From positions 61,404 to 82,394 of the forward strand of contig NW_005434547.1 in assembly GCF_000315625.1 (NCBI RefSeq): a DNA stretch of 20,991 nucleotides, given 5' to 3'. Below, one piece after another: positions 9,287 to 17,166 of this stretch. Origin of the DNA: Guillardia theta CCMP2712 (lineage: Eukaryota > Cryptophyceae > Pyrenomonadales > Geminigeraceae). The position numbers were made by a program, and so were the translations under genes. Numbering within the stretch: the stretch's first letter is position 1; the number at the start of each line of letters is the position of its first letter. The notes under the pieces were generated by a model. That model was not told where the DNA came from, made no database searches, and worked only from the letters and a program-made list of their open reading frames with translations.

Positions 9287-10745
9287 CTACATTTTGGACT
9301 TCAAAGCTCCCAGGTCAGACATCTCACTCCTGAACACCAGGAGAGGGTTGAGTAGAGGCAGGGTGGGCCCGGTGAAGGGAGGAGAAGGAGGAGTCTGAGG
9401 AGACAGGGGCAAGTCAGGCACGTGCGAGGATACCAAGGCGAGCTAGTCAAACAGACATGTCAGGACGAATAAGAAGGAAAGGAGAAGAATTACAAGCTGC
9501 TGCTGCTGAATAATGCGCAGAAGTATCTCGGACCGGCTATTGATCAAGCTTTGCAGGAGAGAAATGTTGGCAGTCTCGAGGGATTCAACATCACTGAAGT
9601 GAACATTCTGCCATGTTGTTACAAACTCACATGTAGCCAACACAACCATCTTCACCCGTTCCACCTTGACAGCCGACAGATCGTCCATTTTCTCCCTCTT
9701 GACTCCCTTCTGACATGTCAACACAAACAGCTTCGGAGAGCAAAACACACTCACTCTCGACCCTCTCCCTTCATCATTGTCGGATGAATTGCTTACTTCG
9801 TTCTTGCTCTCCTCCTCCTTCTTCTGCAAGTACTTGGTCTGTCGACGGCTGATGACGCGTCAGTCAGACGACCTCAACTGAGTTCATCGCATCTCACCCA
9901 TCCCATTGGAATGTTCTGCTGTTCTCGAAGTCCAACCCATGACTTGCTCTTCGCGTGTTCTAACAGTCATGTCAGGTCGATCGCATCTGAAAGGAGGACG
10001 GCAGGACGGTACAAGAAATAGTGGAAGGGAAAGCGAGGAGAAGAATCGCAGAGGAAGCGGTTGAAGTAGAGGGCAGAAGGACAGAAGGTAGGGGGGGGGG
10101 GAGGAGGAGGGTGGAGGTTAAGAGTGGGAAGCCACCTCAGTAGGAAAGTAACCAAGACGTCGTAGGATCTGGAACATGGAGTTGGGCTTGTAGACCTTGC
10201 CTTCCTTCCCTTGCATGAACCACTGCTTCCTCCTCTCAGCCCACTCCTTCTCCTTCCCGTCGCAGACTTTCCATCCGAAGATCCCTGGCAAACGTCTCAG
10301 GCTGGTTGCTAGAGCCATTGCCTCTCTCTCTCAGTCACCTCCGAGCTTCTCGGGCACATCGCCATACTGCAACTCTACGATCTCCTCCCGGTCAAGCTGC
10401 ATGATGAACTTCAAGAACGAAAGGCTGCCGCTCCCATGCTGCACGGCTCGTCTCAGTGACCCATGACCAGCGCTCGGTCTTGTCACCTGCTTGCATCCTC
10501 GAAACTTGAGGAAGTTGGGTTTGAACTGATGGCGAGAGTTCTCCTGATCCTCCTCCACGCTCTCACTCTCACCTTGTCGGAACTCAAGATACTTTCTCTT
10601 CCTATCGCCCTGCTCCTCTTGCGATGCTGGGCGATTGGCCTGGGAGAAAATCTTCAGAGTGCGACATTCGCGCAGTTGAGGAGCAAACCTTCTCTTGACA
10701 AACTTCAGAGAAGCTTCTCCTCGCAAGAATCGTCTCCAGGCTCAT
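9287..10745 (-). CDS. nine-exon gene, possible HSF-like DNA-binding protein with coiled coil
   Basis: Exons 10745-10704, 10639-10487, 10438-10339, 10284-10136, 9959-9898, 9848-9755, 9709-9656, 9607-9494 and 9394-9287 join in phase to about 291 codons from MSLETILARRSFSE. Introns are 64, 48, 54, 176, 49, 45, 48 and 99 nt; the 176-nt one has CTGAC shortly before its TTAG acceptor. Residues about 70-185 contain SLSFLKFIMQLDREE, GIFGWKVCDGKEKEW, NSMFQILRRLGYF and FENSRTFQWDGRRQTKYLQK. The order and spacing remind me of a heat-shock-factor domain (F..L..L, FxRQLxxYGF, then the wing and F.RG). After it comes VESLETANISLLQSLI, a likely coiled coil like the HSF oligomerisation region, then a Pro-rich tail. 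The gene is well supported; the HSF link is weak inference and could be wrong. An upstream in-frame Met gives an alternative, Arg-rich start. Confidence 0.7.
10091..10101. repeat. G11 homopolymer in an intron
   Basis: Eleven G on the plus strand, inside the 176-nt intron 10135-9960. It forms part of a C/T-rich tract on the transcript. Confidence 0.85.
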
Positions 10746-10811
10746 GGGTCGTCTCCTCCTCCGATGACTCACTGCGCGCACGTGTAAGTCGCTGGTCATC
10801 GCTCGCTGGAT

Positions 10812-11240
10812 TTGGCGCGCGAGTATGCAAGGCTGAAGTCCCGTGGAGGCGAAAGGGGAGGGATGCAGCAGAGACGGGAAGTGATGGAGCATGCCAGTCG
10901 GAGGAGGACGAGTGCTGCGATCAGTAGGCAGTTTGGGAGGGGTAGAGGAGGAAGCAGGTTTTGTGATTTCCGGGAGGGTACGTATGCCGAAGCATCAGTC
11001 CTCATGTCATTCAGAGCAGTGGTCGAGGATCTCAAAACGGGCAAGAATGCAACAGATTCATGGCGAGTCACAAGAAACAAGAACAAGGCAGTCGATGTAG
11101 GTCATGAATCGATCAATGCGTACAAGCATCGGCAACAGTCTATCATGCGGAAACAACGGAAGTTGATTATTGGGATACAACCTCTTTCCTCCTACGAAAA
11201 CACGAGTGCACAACACAATGGCAGGCACGACGCAAGATGA
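10812..11240 (+). other. unassigned Arg-rich open frame, doubtful
   Basis: An open frame of 142 codons with no ATG at its left end; the first in-frame Met gives QQRREVMEHASRRRTS. Its translation is rich in Arg and Lys and resembles no family I know. It lies head-to-head with the gene starting at 10745 and could be a divergent transcript or simply its promoter region. A good donor (GTACGT at 10980) suggests that splicing, if it is real, would change it. Confidence 0.2.
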
Positions 11241-11791
11241 AGGGAAGAAGGAAACATAGAGAAAGGATGGGTCCTTGACAGCAGCGCGTGCGAGCAGGGG
11301 GGATAGTCGGAGCGGGAAGGGCATGGAAGCAGGAAACGTTTGTGTACATGGGGAGGAACAAATGATTCTGTGGGGCCCAATGGACGATAGTACTGGACGG
11401 GTGGGTGGGGTCATTAGTACATGGGTAGTCATTCTTTGGGTGGGTAGTAAAGGGTCGAGAACGGGGTAGTAGAGTTGTTCCCATTCTTTGCCTGGAAATG
11501 TACATTAAAAAATCATTAAAGGAAAATGGGGGTGGGGGTGGTATTGTTGATATCGGGATCATGGGTTTTATGACTGGTAGGAAAGTAGAAATCTGGAACT
11601 ACCCGGTAGTTTTAGAGTGAATATCGGTCGAATGCAGGGGTACTTGTTTGTCCAGTCGACAAGGTGGGGTCTGAGTGAAGTTCAAAGATCAGTGAGTCGT
11701 GGGGTGGGGTACAGGAGATTTGTAAGCTCACGAGCTCGGGGCCGGGGTGTCCAGGATATTGATGATGTGGGTGGGTGGAAGAGGTGGGGTG

Positions 11792-11832
11792 GGGTAGGTT
11801 ATGGGTAGGTTATGGGTAGGGTGGGTAGGGTG
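11792..11832. repeat. GGGTAGGTTAT short tandem, telomere-like G-rich DNA
   Basis: Two copies of the 11-mer GGGTAGGTTAT are followed by GGGTAGGGTGGGTAGGGTGG. The G3-4 runs are spaced to allow a G-quadruplex. It is not a canonical TTAGGG or TTTAGGG array. Confidence 0.7.
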
Positions 11833-11997
11833 GAAACTTACGCATCGCCTTTCTGAGGCTCCTGGGAAGAGATGAGAAGAGGAGGAAATATACATGTGGG
11901 GTGGGGTGATATCAAGCGATAATGGAGGGGTGGTGAGTCGCAGAGGCCGCGGATCTCTCTTCATTCAGTGCCCTTTCTAAAACATTTTAAGGGCACG

Positions 11998-12170
11998 GGC
12001 GTGATGAAGGGGGTGATGAAGAGGGAGGGTGGGTGATGAAGACGGGGGCGATGAATGGAGAGGGTGGGTAATCTGTAAGAGGGGGTGATGAAGAGAGAGA
12101 GTGATTGATAAAGACGAGGGTGATGAAGACCGGGGTGGTGGAGAGCGAGGGTGGGTGATAAAGAACGAGG
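11998..12170. repeat. degenerate GGGTGATGAAGA minisatellite
   Basis: About eight degraded units built on GGGTGATGAAGA with variable GAGAGGG linkers. The best copies are at 12011, 12030, 12085 and 12119. Confidence 0.6.
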
Positions 12171-12340
12171 TGTTAAACAGGGTGGGTGGTACTCGGGTAG
12201 ATAAATGCACGAACGGGTACAAATGCTTACTAGGGGTGGGTGGTTATCATTACGACGACTGGAGACTTCTAAAGGAAAGAAAAAAAAGGAAACCTGGGAA
12301 AAAGGGGGTGGGGTGGGACCCTTGCATTTTACATTTTAAA

Positions 12341-12854
12341 AGTTGAGGTTTTAAAGGGTGCGGATCGTGATTCGCCGGTACAAGCAGGTGACGTTCAAAA
12401 CTATTTTAAAGCCCTGCAGGTGAAGGGGTTGGAGCCCCGAAATCGCCGTGACGACCCCATCCTTCAACCGTCCTGACCTTTCGCATCAAGGGACAACTCT
12501 TTCAAAGTTTGAACTCCGCTGTATCAGGGGTACTTGGTGGCCGAATGGTACAAAACTGAGGGGTGGGCTCAGTTGTGGAACCTGTGTAGTAAGAACTCTG
12601 CTGACGGCAATGGATGACTTTTGAGTTCGAAGGGCCGTAAAAAGAATCCCGTGACACACATACCCACCCGACATATCCGTACTACCCCACCCACCTCATT
12701 TTTCAGATCCCTTCAGATCTTAGAGCTTTTTTTTTTGCCTTTTTTAACCCAAAACCCTGTTTGCGACAAGGGAACGCGGGCGAATGAACATGGCGAGGGA
12801 GAGCGAGAGAGGAGACGCGAGGAGGGAAGAAGCTGAGGATTGTCTTTGCAACAG
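12341..12854. other. spacer, with possible 5' part of the next gene unresolved
   Basis: The left part is mixed GT-rich spacer. The region 12784-12850 has an ATG in good context followed by a purine-rich open frame of 32 codons. I could not join it in phase to the exon at 12855, so the true start of the following gene is open. Confidence 0.35.
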
Positions 12855-13427
12855 CAAGTCAGAGATGAGAGAAGCAGCTTGAAAGACGTTGATCGGAGGA
12901 AGCGGGAGGGCATAGCTGTAAGTAGTGAATGAGAGATATGCCGCAGACGGCCGAAAACACATTTGTACGTGGACACGCGATATCAAACAAGACAGTAGAA
13001 AGAGACACCAAGATAAAACCATTGTGATGATATCCGAAGGCTACTGAGGAGGGGAGTGGCAGGGGCAAAAGAGAAGCGAGTAAACTTTAATTGTTTTAGT
13101 GAGGTAGACTGGTAGTCAGTACAGCGGCAGAGAGAATGCACAGCAAGCGATTCAAACGTGCATGCCATTGCTGGAAAATGCACGCGAACACCGACAAGAA
13201 CATACACATCTGAATTCGCAGGAGCCTGGAGGTGTTGTGATTTGTCAGGTTTCTGTCTCTTTGTTGTTTCGTTTCGTTGTCCTGCCTATGGTTGACACGC
13301 GATATTATGTTGTGAGCAAGTTGCTGTATGTTGAAAGATTTCTTTTTCTGGCAAGAAGTAGTCGTTTGTTGAGACAGGAAGTGGGGTGGGCAAAAGACGT
13401 GAGGGTGACACGATTGGATATCACTGA
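12855..13427 (+). CDS. small spliced basic protein, 5' end unresolved
   Basis: Plus-strand exons 12855-12917, 12947-12994, 13040-13079, 13125-13157, 13222-13248 and 13378-13427 join in phase to about 86 codons ending TGA at 13425-13427. Residues include QVRDERSSLKDVDRRKREG, NTFVRGHAISNKT and ERMHSKRFKRAW. Several introns are 45-64 nt with good GT and AG signals, as in the neighbouring genes. One (12918-12946) would be only 29 nt, which is suspicious, though its donor GTAAGT is perfect. An alternative frame in the last four exons ends at 13461 with a hydrophobic tail. An AATAAA at 13510 supports a plus-strand transcript. Not recognised; the start must lie upstream. Confidence 0.4.
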
Positions 13428-13509
13428 TGTGTATATGTTGTTGTTCACTCTCACGACCTGAAGGAAAATGAGGTGGAATTCACATAAACGTTGTTCGTTT
13501 GCTGTGTAC

Positions 13510-13515
13510 AATAAA
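13510..13515 (+). terminator. AATAAA poly(A) signal
   Basis: It lies 83 bases past the predicted stop at 13427, in the same TACA-ATAAAC type of context as the signal at 8765. Confidence 0.55.
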
Positions 13516-13581
13516 CAAGACTACTCGAGGCATTGTTTATATGTAGGAGCTTGCTACTCGCTAGTTATCTTGGTTTGCATT

Positions 13582-14058
13582 TCAAGTTTGCTGCCACAAC
13601 GATTGTTGCTCTTGCTCTCGCTCTCGCTCCTCCTCCTCCTCCTCCTCCTCCACCACCTTCTGTTCATCTTCCTCTTCGTTTGTAGTGTAGAAGCCATCTA
13701 TACATCTATACTTGTTTTGCTGATGTCCGCGTCCTGGGCATTGTTTGTACGCATCTGCAACAAATCTGAGAAAGACGAAAGTTAGGGAGGAAGACAAGGC
13801 GTTGGTGATTTTCACTCGACACTCTGATGATCAGTGGATGTGACTTCTTGCTTCGACAATTCCTACCCTTCGTTTGTGGGTCTATTTGTAAAACTGAAAC
13901 ATTGCCGAAACGAAGAATGCCTTGCGAACATTGCCGAACGACAGCTTGTTCAATCTTTGATCAGCAAATACCTCCTGTCCTCCAAACCTACAAGCGCTGA
14001 GATCAGGTGAAGCCTTGATAGCAGATTTCTTTCCTGTCCATTCCACTCTTTTCAACAT
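13582..14058 (-). CDS. spliced protein with acidic C terminus, function unknown
   Basis: Minus-strand exons 14058-13912, 13862-13816 and 13765-13582 join in phase (0, 2) with introns of 49 and 50 nt, giving 125 codons. The protein starts MLKRVEWTGKKSAIKASPDL, continues through FADQRLNKLSFGNVRKAFF and VEFVADAYKQCPGRGH, and ends in an acidic run (about eight Glu, encoded by a GAG repeat) followed by a Gln-rich tail. In-frame unspliced reading stops early or adds hydrophobic residues, so splicing makes the better protein. I do not recognise the family. A short upstream exon near 14410-14388, beyond the GA-rich repeat, cannot be excluded. The gene converges on the plus-strand gene ending at 13427. 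Confidence 0.5.
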
Positions 14059-14105
14059 GGTCGCGGAAAATGCTATCAGCCTTCGAGGTGCCCTTGGAGG
14101 AGCGA

Positions 14106-14210
14106 GAGAGAGGGAGCGTGGGAGCGAGGGAGCGAGAGAGAAATAGAGACAGGGACAGAGACAGAGACAAAGAGAGATAGAAACAGAAAGAGACGGAGAG
14201 AGACGGAGGA

Positions 14211-14245
<35 letters not shown>

Positions 14246-14360
14246 GGAAGAGAGGAAGAGAGGGAGAGACAGAGAGAAAGAGAAATAGACACACAGACAA
14301 AGAGAGACAGAGACAGAATTGGAGCCGGACAGACAGAGACAGAGACAGACAGAGAGTGAA
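14106..14360. repeat. GAGACA/ACAG-rich compound microsatellite
   Basis: Imperfect GAGA and GAGACA units surround a clean ACAG tetranucleotide block at about 14213-14246. It lies directly 5' of the minus-strand gene starting at 14058, in its upstream region or first intron. Confidence 0.9.
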
Positions 14361-14377
14361 AGAGCAGATATCACTTG

Positions 14378-14400
14378 TGATGTGAGACTTGTTCCACAAC
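14378..14400. repeat. left arm of a 23-bp perfect inverted repeat
   Basis: The 23 bases are the exact reverse complement of 14527-14549, with a spacer of 126 bases. See the right arm. Confidence 0.85.
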
Positions 14401-14503
14401 GTAGCAAGGTGAACTTGGAAGAATGAAGAATGAAGCTAGCTTTGTTTATGTATCAGCAGTAGCAAGATAACGTATGAGGGGACTGATGTGAAAGAGTTGG
14501 TGA

Positions 14504-14647
14504 GGTAACGAGCAGATCTACCGGCGGTTGTGGAACAAGTCTCACATCAACTTGGACGTGGCGATGCTCTCCTGGCTGGCACACTCAGATGAGACCTGTT
14601 GCGTACACACTAAGAAACCTCTAGCTCATCCTGATTCAGATGTTTGA
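14504..14647 (+). other. short protein-like open frame, possible gene fragment
   Basis: 47 open codons without an early ATG, including EQIYRRLWNKSHINLDVAML and SWLAHSDETCC. It is protein-like, but no start or clear exon borders were found. A good donor (GTGAGT at 14655) and an acceptor-like TTGTCATTGTAG ending at 14718 lie to its right. It may be a relict exon. Confidence 0.25.
14527..14549. repeat. right arm of the 23-bp perfect inverted repeat
   Basis: It is the reverse complement of 14378-14400. Read outward from each strand, both arms encode LWNKSHI, which suggests an inverted duplication of a former coding segment. Confidence 0.85.
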
Positions 14648-14937
14648 CAATTTGGTGAGTGTTGTTCTACGATCAAAATGATTCTTTGGAGACAAACGTT
14701 CAGTTTTGTCATTGTAGGAATGAAACATCCTTGTCGTTGTATGTGATCAATCAATTATCACATCCAGGAGACTAAGTGTAGCAACCTTCGTCGAGTGAGA
14801 GCATCAAAACGTTGGCATGTTCAAACATGCAAGAAGATCGAACACATCTCTTTGAAAGAATACTTTTCTTCATTGTAAGCAAAACAGGTAAGACAAGTAC
14901 AGCAAGGTATCAAGCCTAACTATCAAGGTAACTACAT

Positions 14938-15596
14938 CTATACAGTGTCGCAAACGTACGTTTGCAATTTGGGGATTCCAGGGCCCAGGGTCAACGCAGA
15001 ATCGTCCTCCTCTCCCATCTCCACTTTCTTTCGCTTGCTCATTCGCAGCCCGTCGATGAACAAGCACGTTCCGGGTGTGAAGGACTTCACCTGCCGCGCA
15101 AGGGTCGACGTATGCCTCTCCTCCCTGGGGTGGAGGATCGGCCACGAGCTCATCCACTGCCCCCCGTTGAGACTGTCCATGCTGTCGTTCACCGAATGCT
15201 TAGAGAAGGATGTCGACGGAGTTCGGTTCACCATGGACACCGTCGAGTTAATGGAGTCAGTCCAGAACGGGTACTTGTACCAGCGGTCTTTCGCCATCCT
15301 CGCCATATCCGAGTTTCGAAGCTGTCGAGGCCGATAGACCTTGTGGTTGATTGGAGAGAGGCCATGCAGTCCTGATGGCCCGTGTAGATGCAGGTCATGC
15401 GCGGGCTGCTCGCTATCAGGTGCTCGTACGTGGAGTTGCAAGAGTCCATGGGTTGTCGGCGGAAAGGAATGTCCGAGTCCTTTATGATGCACGAGTCGAA
15501 GTGCACAGAAGCCATGTGCTTGATCTCTAGAGAAGAAACTTCCTTTTCTCTGAGCCTCTTCCGATTGCACTGGTCATCAGAAGCAAGGCAAGCCAT
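14938..15596 (-). CDS. unrecognised protein gene with an apparent frame break
   Basis: A frame from ATG 15596 reads MACLASDDQCNRKRLREKEV, then VHFDSCIIKDSDIPFRRQP and ASSPRMTCIYTGHQD. Near 15335-15400 it becomes unnatural, while another frame becomes protein-like: HKVYRPRQLRNSDMARM, DRWYKYPFWTDSINSTVS and KSFTPGTCLFIDGLRMSK, to TAG at 14938. The two frames differ by one base. No GT donor lies in the gap that gives the needed length; a 29-nt GC-AG intron (15402-15374) would fit the phase but is unusual. So this is either a sequencing indel, a non-canonical intron or a broken gene. High G/C at third positions matches the hydrolase gene at 18155. The family is unknown. Antisense frames exist but are less protein-like. 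Confidence 0.5.
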
Positions 15597-15648
15597 GCCT
15601 CCTAGGCCGAAACAAAGATCGAGTACAGCTCAACTCTCAGCGCATGAA

Positions 15649-15696
15649 GTAACTTGTGGATGAGTGAACTACTAACACTGCAAGAGAATTTTGCAG
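15649..15696 (+). other. 48-nt intron-like segment on the plus strand
   Basis: GTAACT at the left, a perfect CTACTAAC branch-point-like box at 15669-15676 and TTTTGCAG at the right. The length matches the short introns of neighbouring genes. The flanking exons cannot be read through in any frame for long, so any spliced product here would be short or non-coding. Confidence 0.35.
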
Positions 15697-15855
15697 GAGT
15701 TGCCTGTGGAATAATGAACTGGGCGACAGAGATTGTAGATGACAGACCACTGTTCAATCTGTTTCTTCTGATGAGTCGTTCAGGAGCTGATCGAACCAAG
15801 AGAGCAGGTCAACGAATCAGGACGAGCAAGTTGATACTGAGTGGTGGTAGAGAGT

Positions 15856-15920
15856 TGGAGGAGGAGGAGGAGGAGAAGGAGGAGGAGGAGGAGGAGGAGG
15901 AGGAGGAGGAGGAGGAGGAG
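15856..15920. repeat. (GGA)n microsatellite
   Basis: About twenty GGA units with two GAA interruptions. On the plus strand they would code for Glu inside an open frame (15654-16001), but there is no other support for that frame. Confidence 0.9.
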
Positions 15921-16025
15921 ATGGGAGGTACAAAGCACAGAAAGGAGATATGCAGGTGCAGGTGCAGAAGGAGCAAGCAGGTGAGGTCTTATGTCGGATA
16001 GCAAGGAGGCGAAATGTAGGAAGGA

Positions 16026-16048
16026 GGGGTAGGGAGTTACCCTACCCC
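16026..16048. repeat. GGGGTAGGG / CCCTACCCC hairpin
   Basis: Perfect 9-base arms around a 5-base loop (AGTTA). The repeated core GTAGGG matches the palindrome at 4524-4542 and the G-rich spacer at 11792. Confidence 0.8.
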
Positions 16049-16049
16049 C

Positions 16050-16449
16050 TTCTAACGACCACCCTGATGGCTGACATGGTAGAAGTGGTGGGTACTGCTG
16101 GGAATTCTGGAAATAAGGTGGGTACTGGACGATCTGGTAGCTATTGATGGGTTAGCATGACCCCCTTTTGTCCCGAAAAGTACCGGTACATGTTTTGAAG
16201 AGGTTTGATTCTTTAGGTGGGGCGATGACCACCCTACCCCTCCATGTGAGTGCCAATACGAGTTCATGACATTTGCGCAAAGGGGGTCTTGAAAAATGGA
16301 TGGAAGGATCTAGAAGTAATTGCAAAAGATGCTTTTTCGATAATTACTATCAGAGTCGGGGAATGTGCAAAAAGTGTATCGATAAAACTAAGAATCGGCA
16401 GGGTAGCACCTTTGGCCTATCACATTGACACTCAATCGCATCATCGTCG
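16050..16449. other. spacer, no supported gene
   Basis: Mixed unique sequence with GGTGGGTAC and ACCCTACCCC words. No protein-like frame was found. Confidence 0.45.
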
Positions 16450-16752
16450 ATGTTGGAGTGGGTGGAAAGTACACGTACACAGGAGGGTCGAACAGGGGTA
16501 GGTGGTAGAAGCAGAGGTGCTCATTTATTTGAAAGAAACATTGAAATTGCTTCAGAATATTTGAATATTTCTGGCAGTGTTGATTTAAATTCTTTCTACA
16601 TTGCCTTGGACAGGGCATGGCTCCTGCATGCCCTGGGAGGTCCGTCAACTGGTTTAAGACGGAAAAGATCTCCTTTCAGAAATGAAAATAATCTTTTTCA
16701 AGGAATGGTTATCCAGTCGAAAACTCCAGAGAACAGTGGAATGGTCCTGTGA
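16450..16752 (+). other. AT-richer open frame, possible exon or relict
   Basis: 100 codons open from an ATG. The right two thirds read NIEIASEYLNISGSVDL, YIALDRAWLLHALGG and NNLFQGMVIQSKTPEN, which is fairly protein-like. An AATAAA follows at 16821. No family is recognised, and the left part lies in spacer-type DNA, so the start is doubtful. Confidence 0.25.
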
Positions 16753-16820
16753 CCATGGCGTAAGATCGCTCGCAAAAGGCAGAGTACTGGAAAATGTTGC
16801 TCAAAATTTCTATTCTTGAG

Positions 16821-16826
16821 AATAAA
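16821..16826 (+). terminator. AATAAA, possible poly(A) signal
   Basis: It lies 69 bases past the end of the open frame at 16752. It would only be meaningful if that frame is expressed. Confidence 0.3.
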
Positions 16827-17166
16827 TTTGAAGTTTGAAGATAAAAAAAACACATTAGCTTACCTAATATCCCCGCACGGCCTGCAGGGACTTGTGGCGC
16901 ACCCTAGACAGTCTCATGCGGGGAGGTCACGAGGATGCTGAGATGGTCACGTTACCGCTGCTTTACAAGGGCCGTGTGTGTAAGACAGCCCGCCTCAAGT
17001 AAAAGGACATTAAGAAGATCAATTCTAATACAGGTCCTAGTAAATAACTGATGTCCCCTGAGTACCTGTCGACTCTGGACCATTCCATGCTTCATTCCAA
17101 GTTCCACGGGCCGTGAGAACTGGCGAGGGGCATTTTTTGAAAGCAGGACTCCCCTGATCACGGCCC

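Larger units (their letters stand above)
11241..12340. other. G-rich, GTGGGG/GGGTAG-type spacer
   Basis: Strong G over C bias on the plus strand, with endless variants of GGGTGGG, GGGTAG and GTGGGG. There are no open frames with protein character. Telomere-like and minisatellite subregions are listed separately. Confidence 0.6.

Noticed and set aside
9443-9829. 128-codon minus frame ending in a hydrophobic segment, as in a tail-anchored protein
   Set aside because: The hydrophobic end is the pyrimidine-rich start of an intron (donor at 9493). Splicing to 9394 gives a better, Pro-rich tail in phase.
10463-10927. 154-codon plus-strand frame
   Set aside because: It is antisense to the nine-exon gene, crosses its introns and exons without regard to them, and has no family likeness.
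10812-11240. Treating the Arg-rich frame as a real gene
   Set aside because: No start codon at its left end, no recognisable domain and possible internal splice sites; kept only as a doubtful open frame.
12744-13022. 92-codon minus frame rich in Leu and Ser
   Set aside because: It is the antisense of purine-rich plus-strand exons. Plus-strand splice signals and the AATAAA at 13510 favour the other strand.
14945-15663. Plus-strand frames over the gene at 14938-15596
   Set aside because: The minus strand gives more protein-like content, an ATG in good context and matching third-position bias, although its frame break leaves some doubt.
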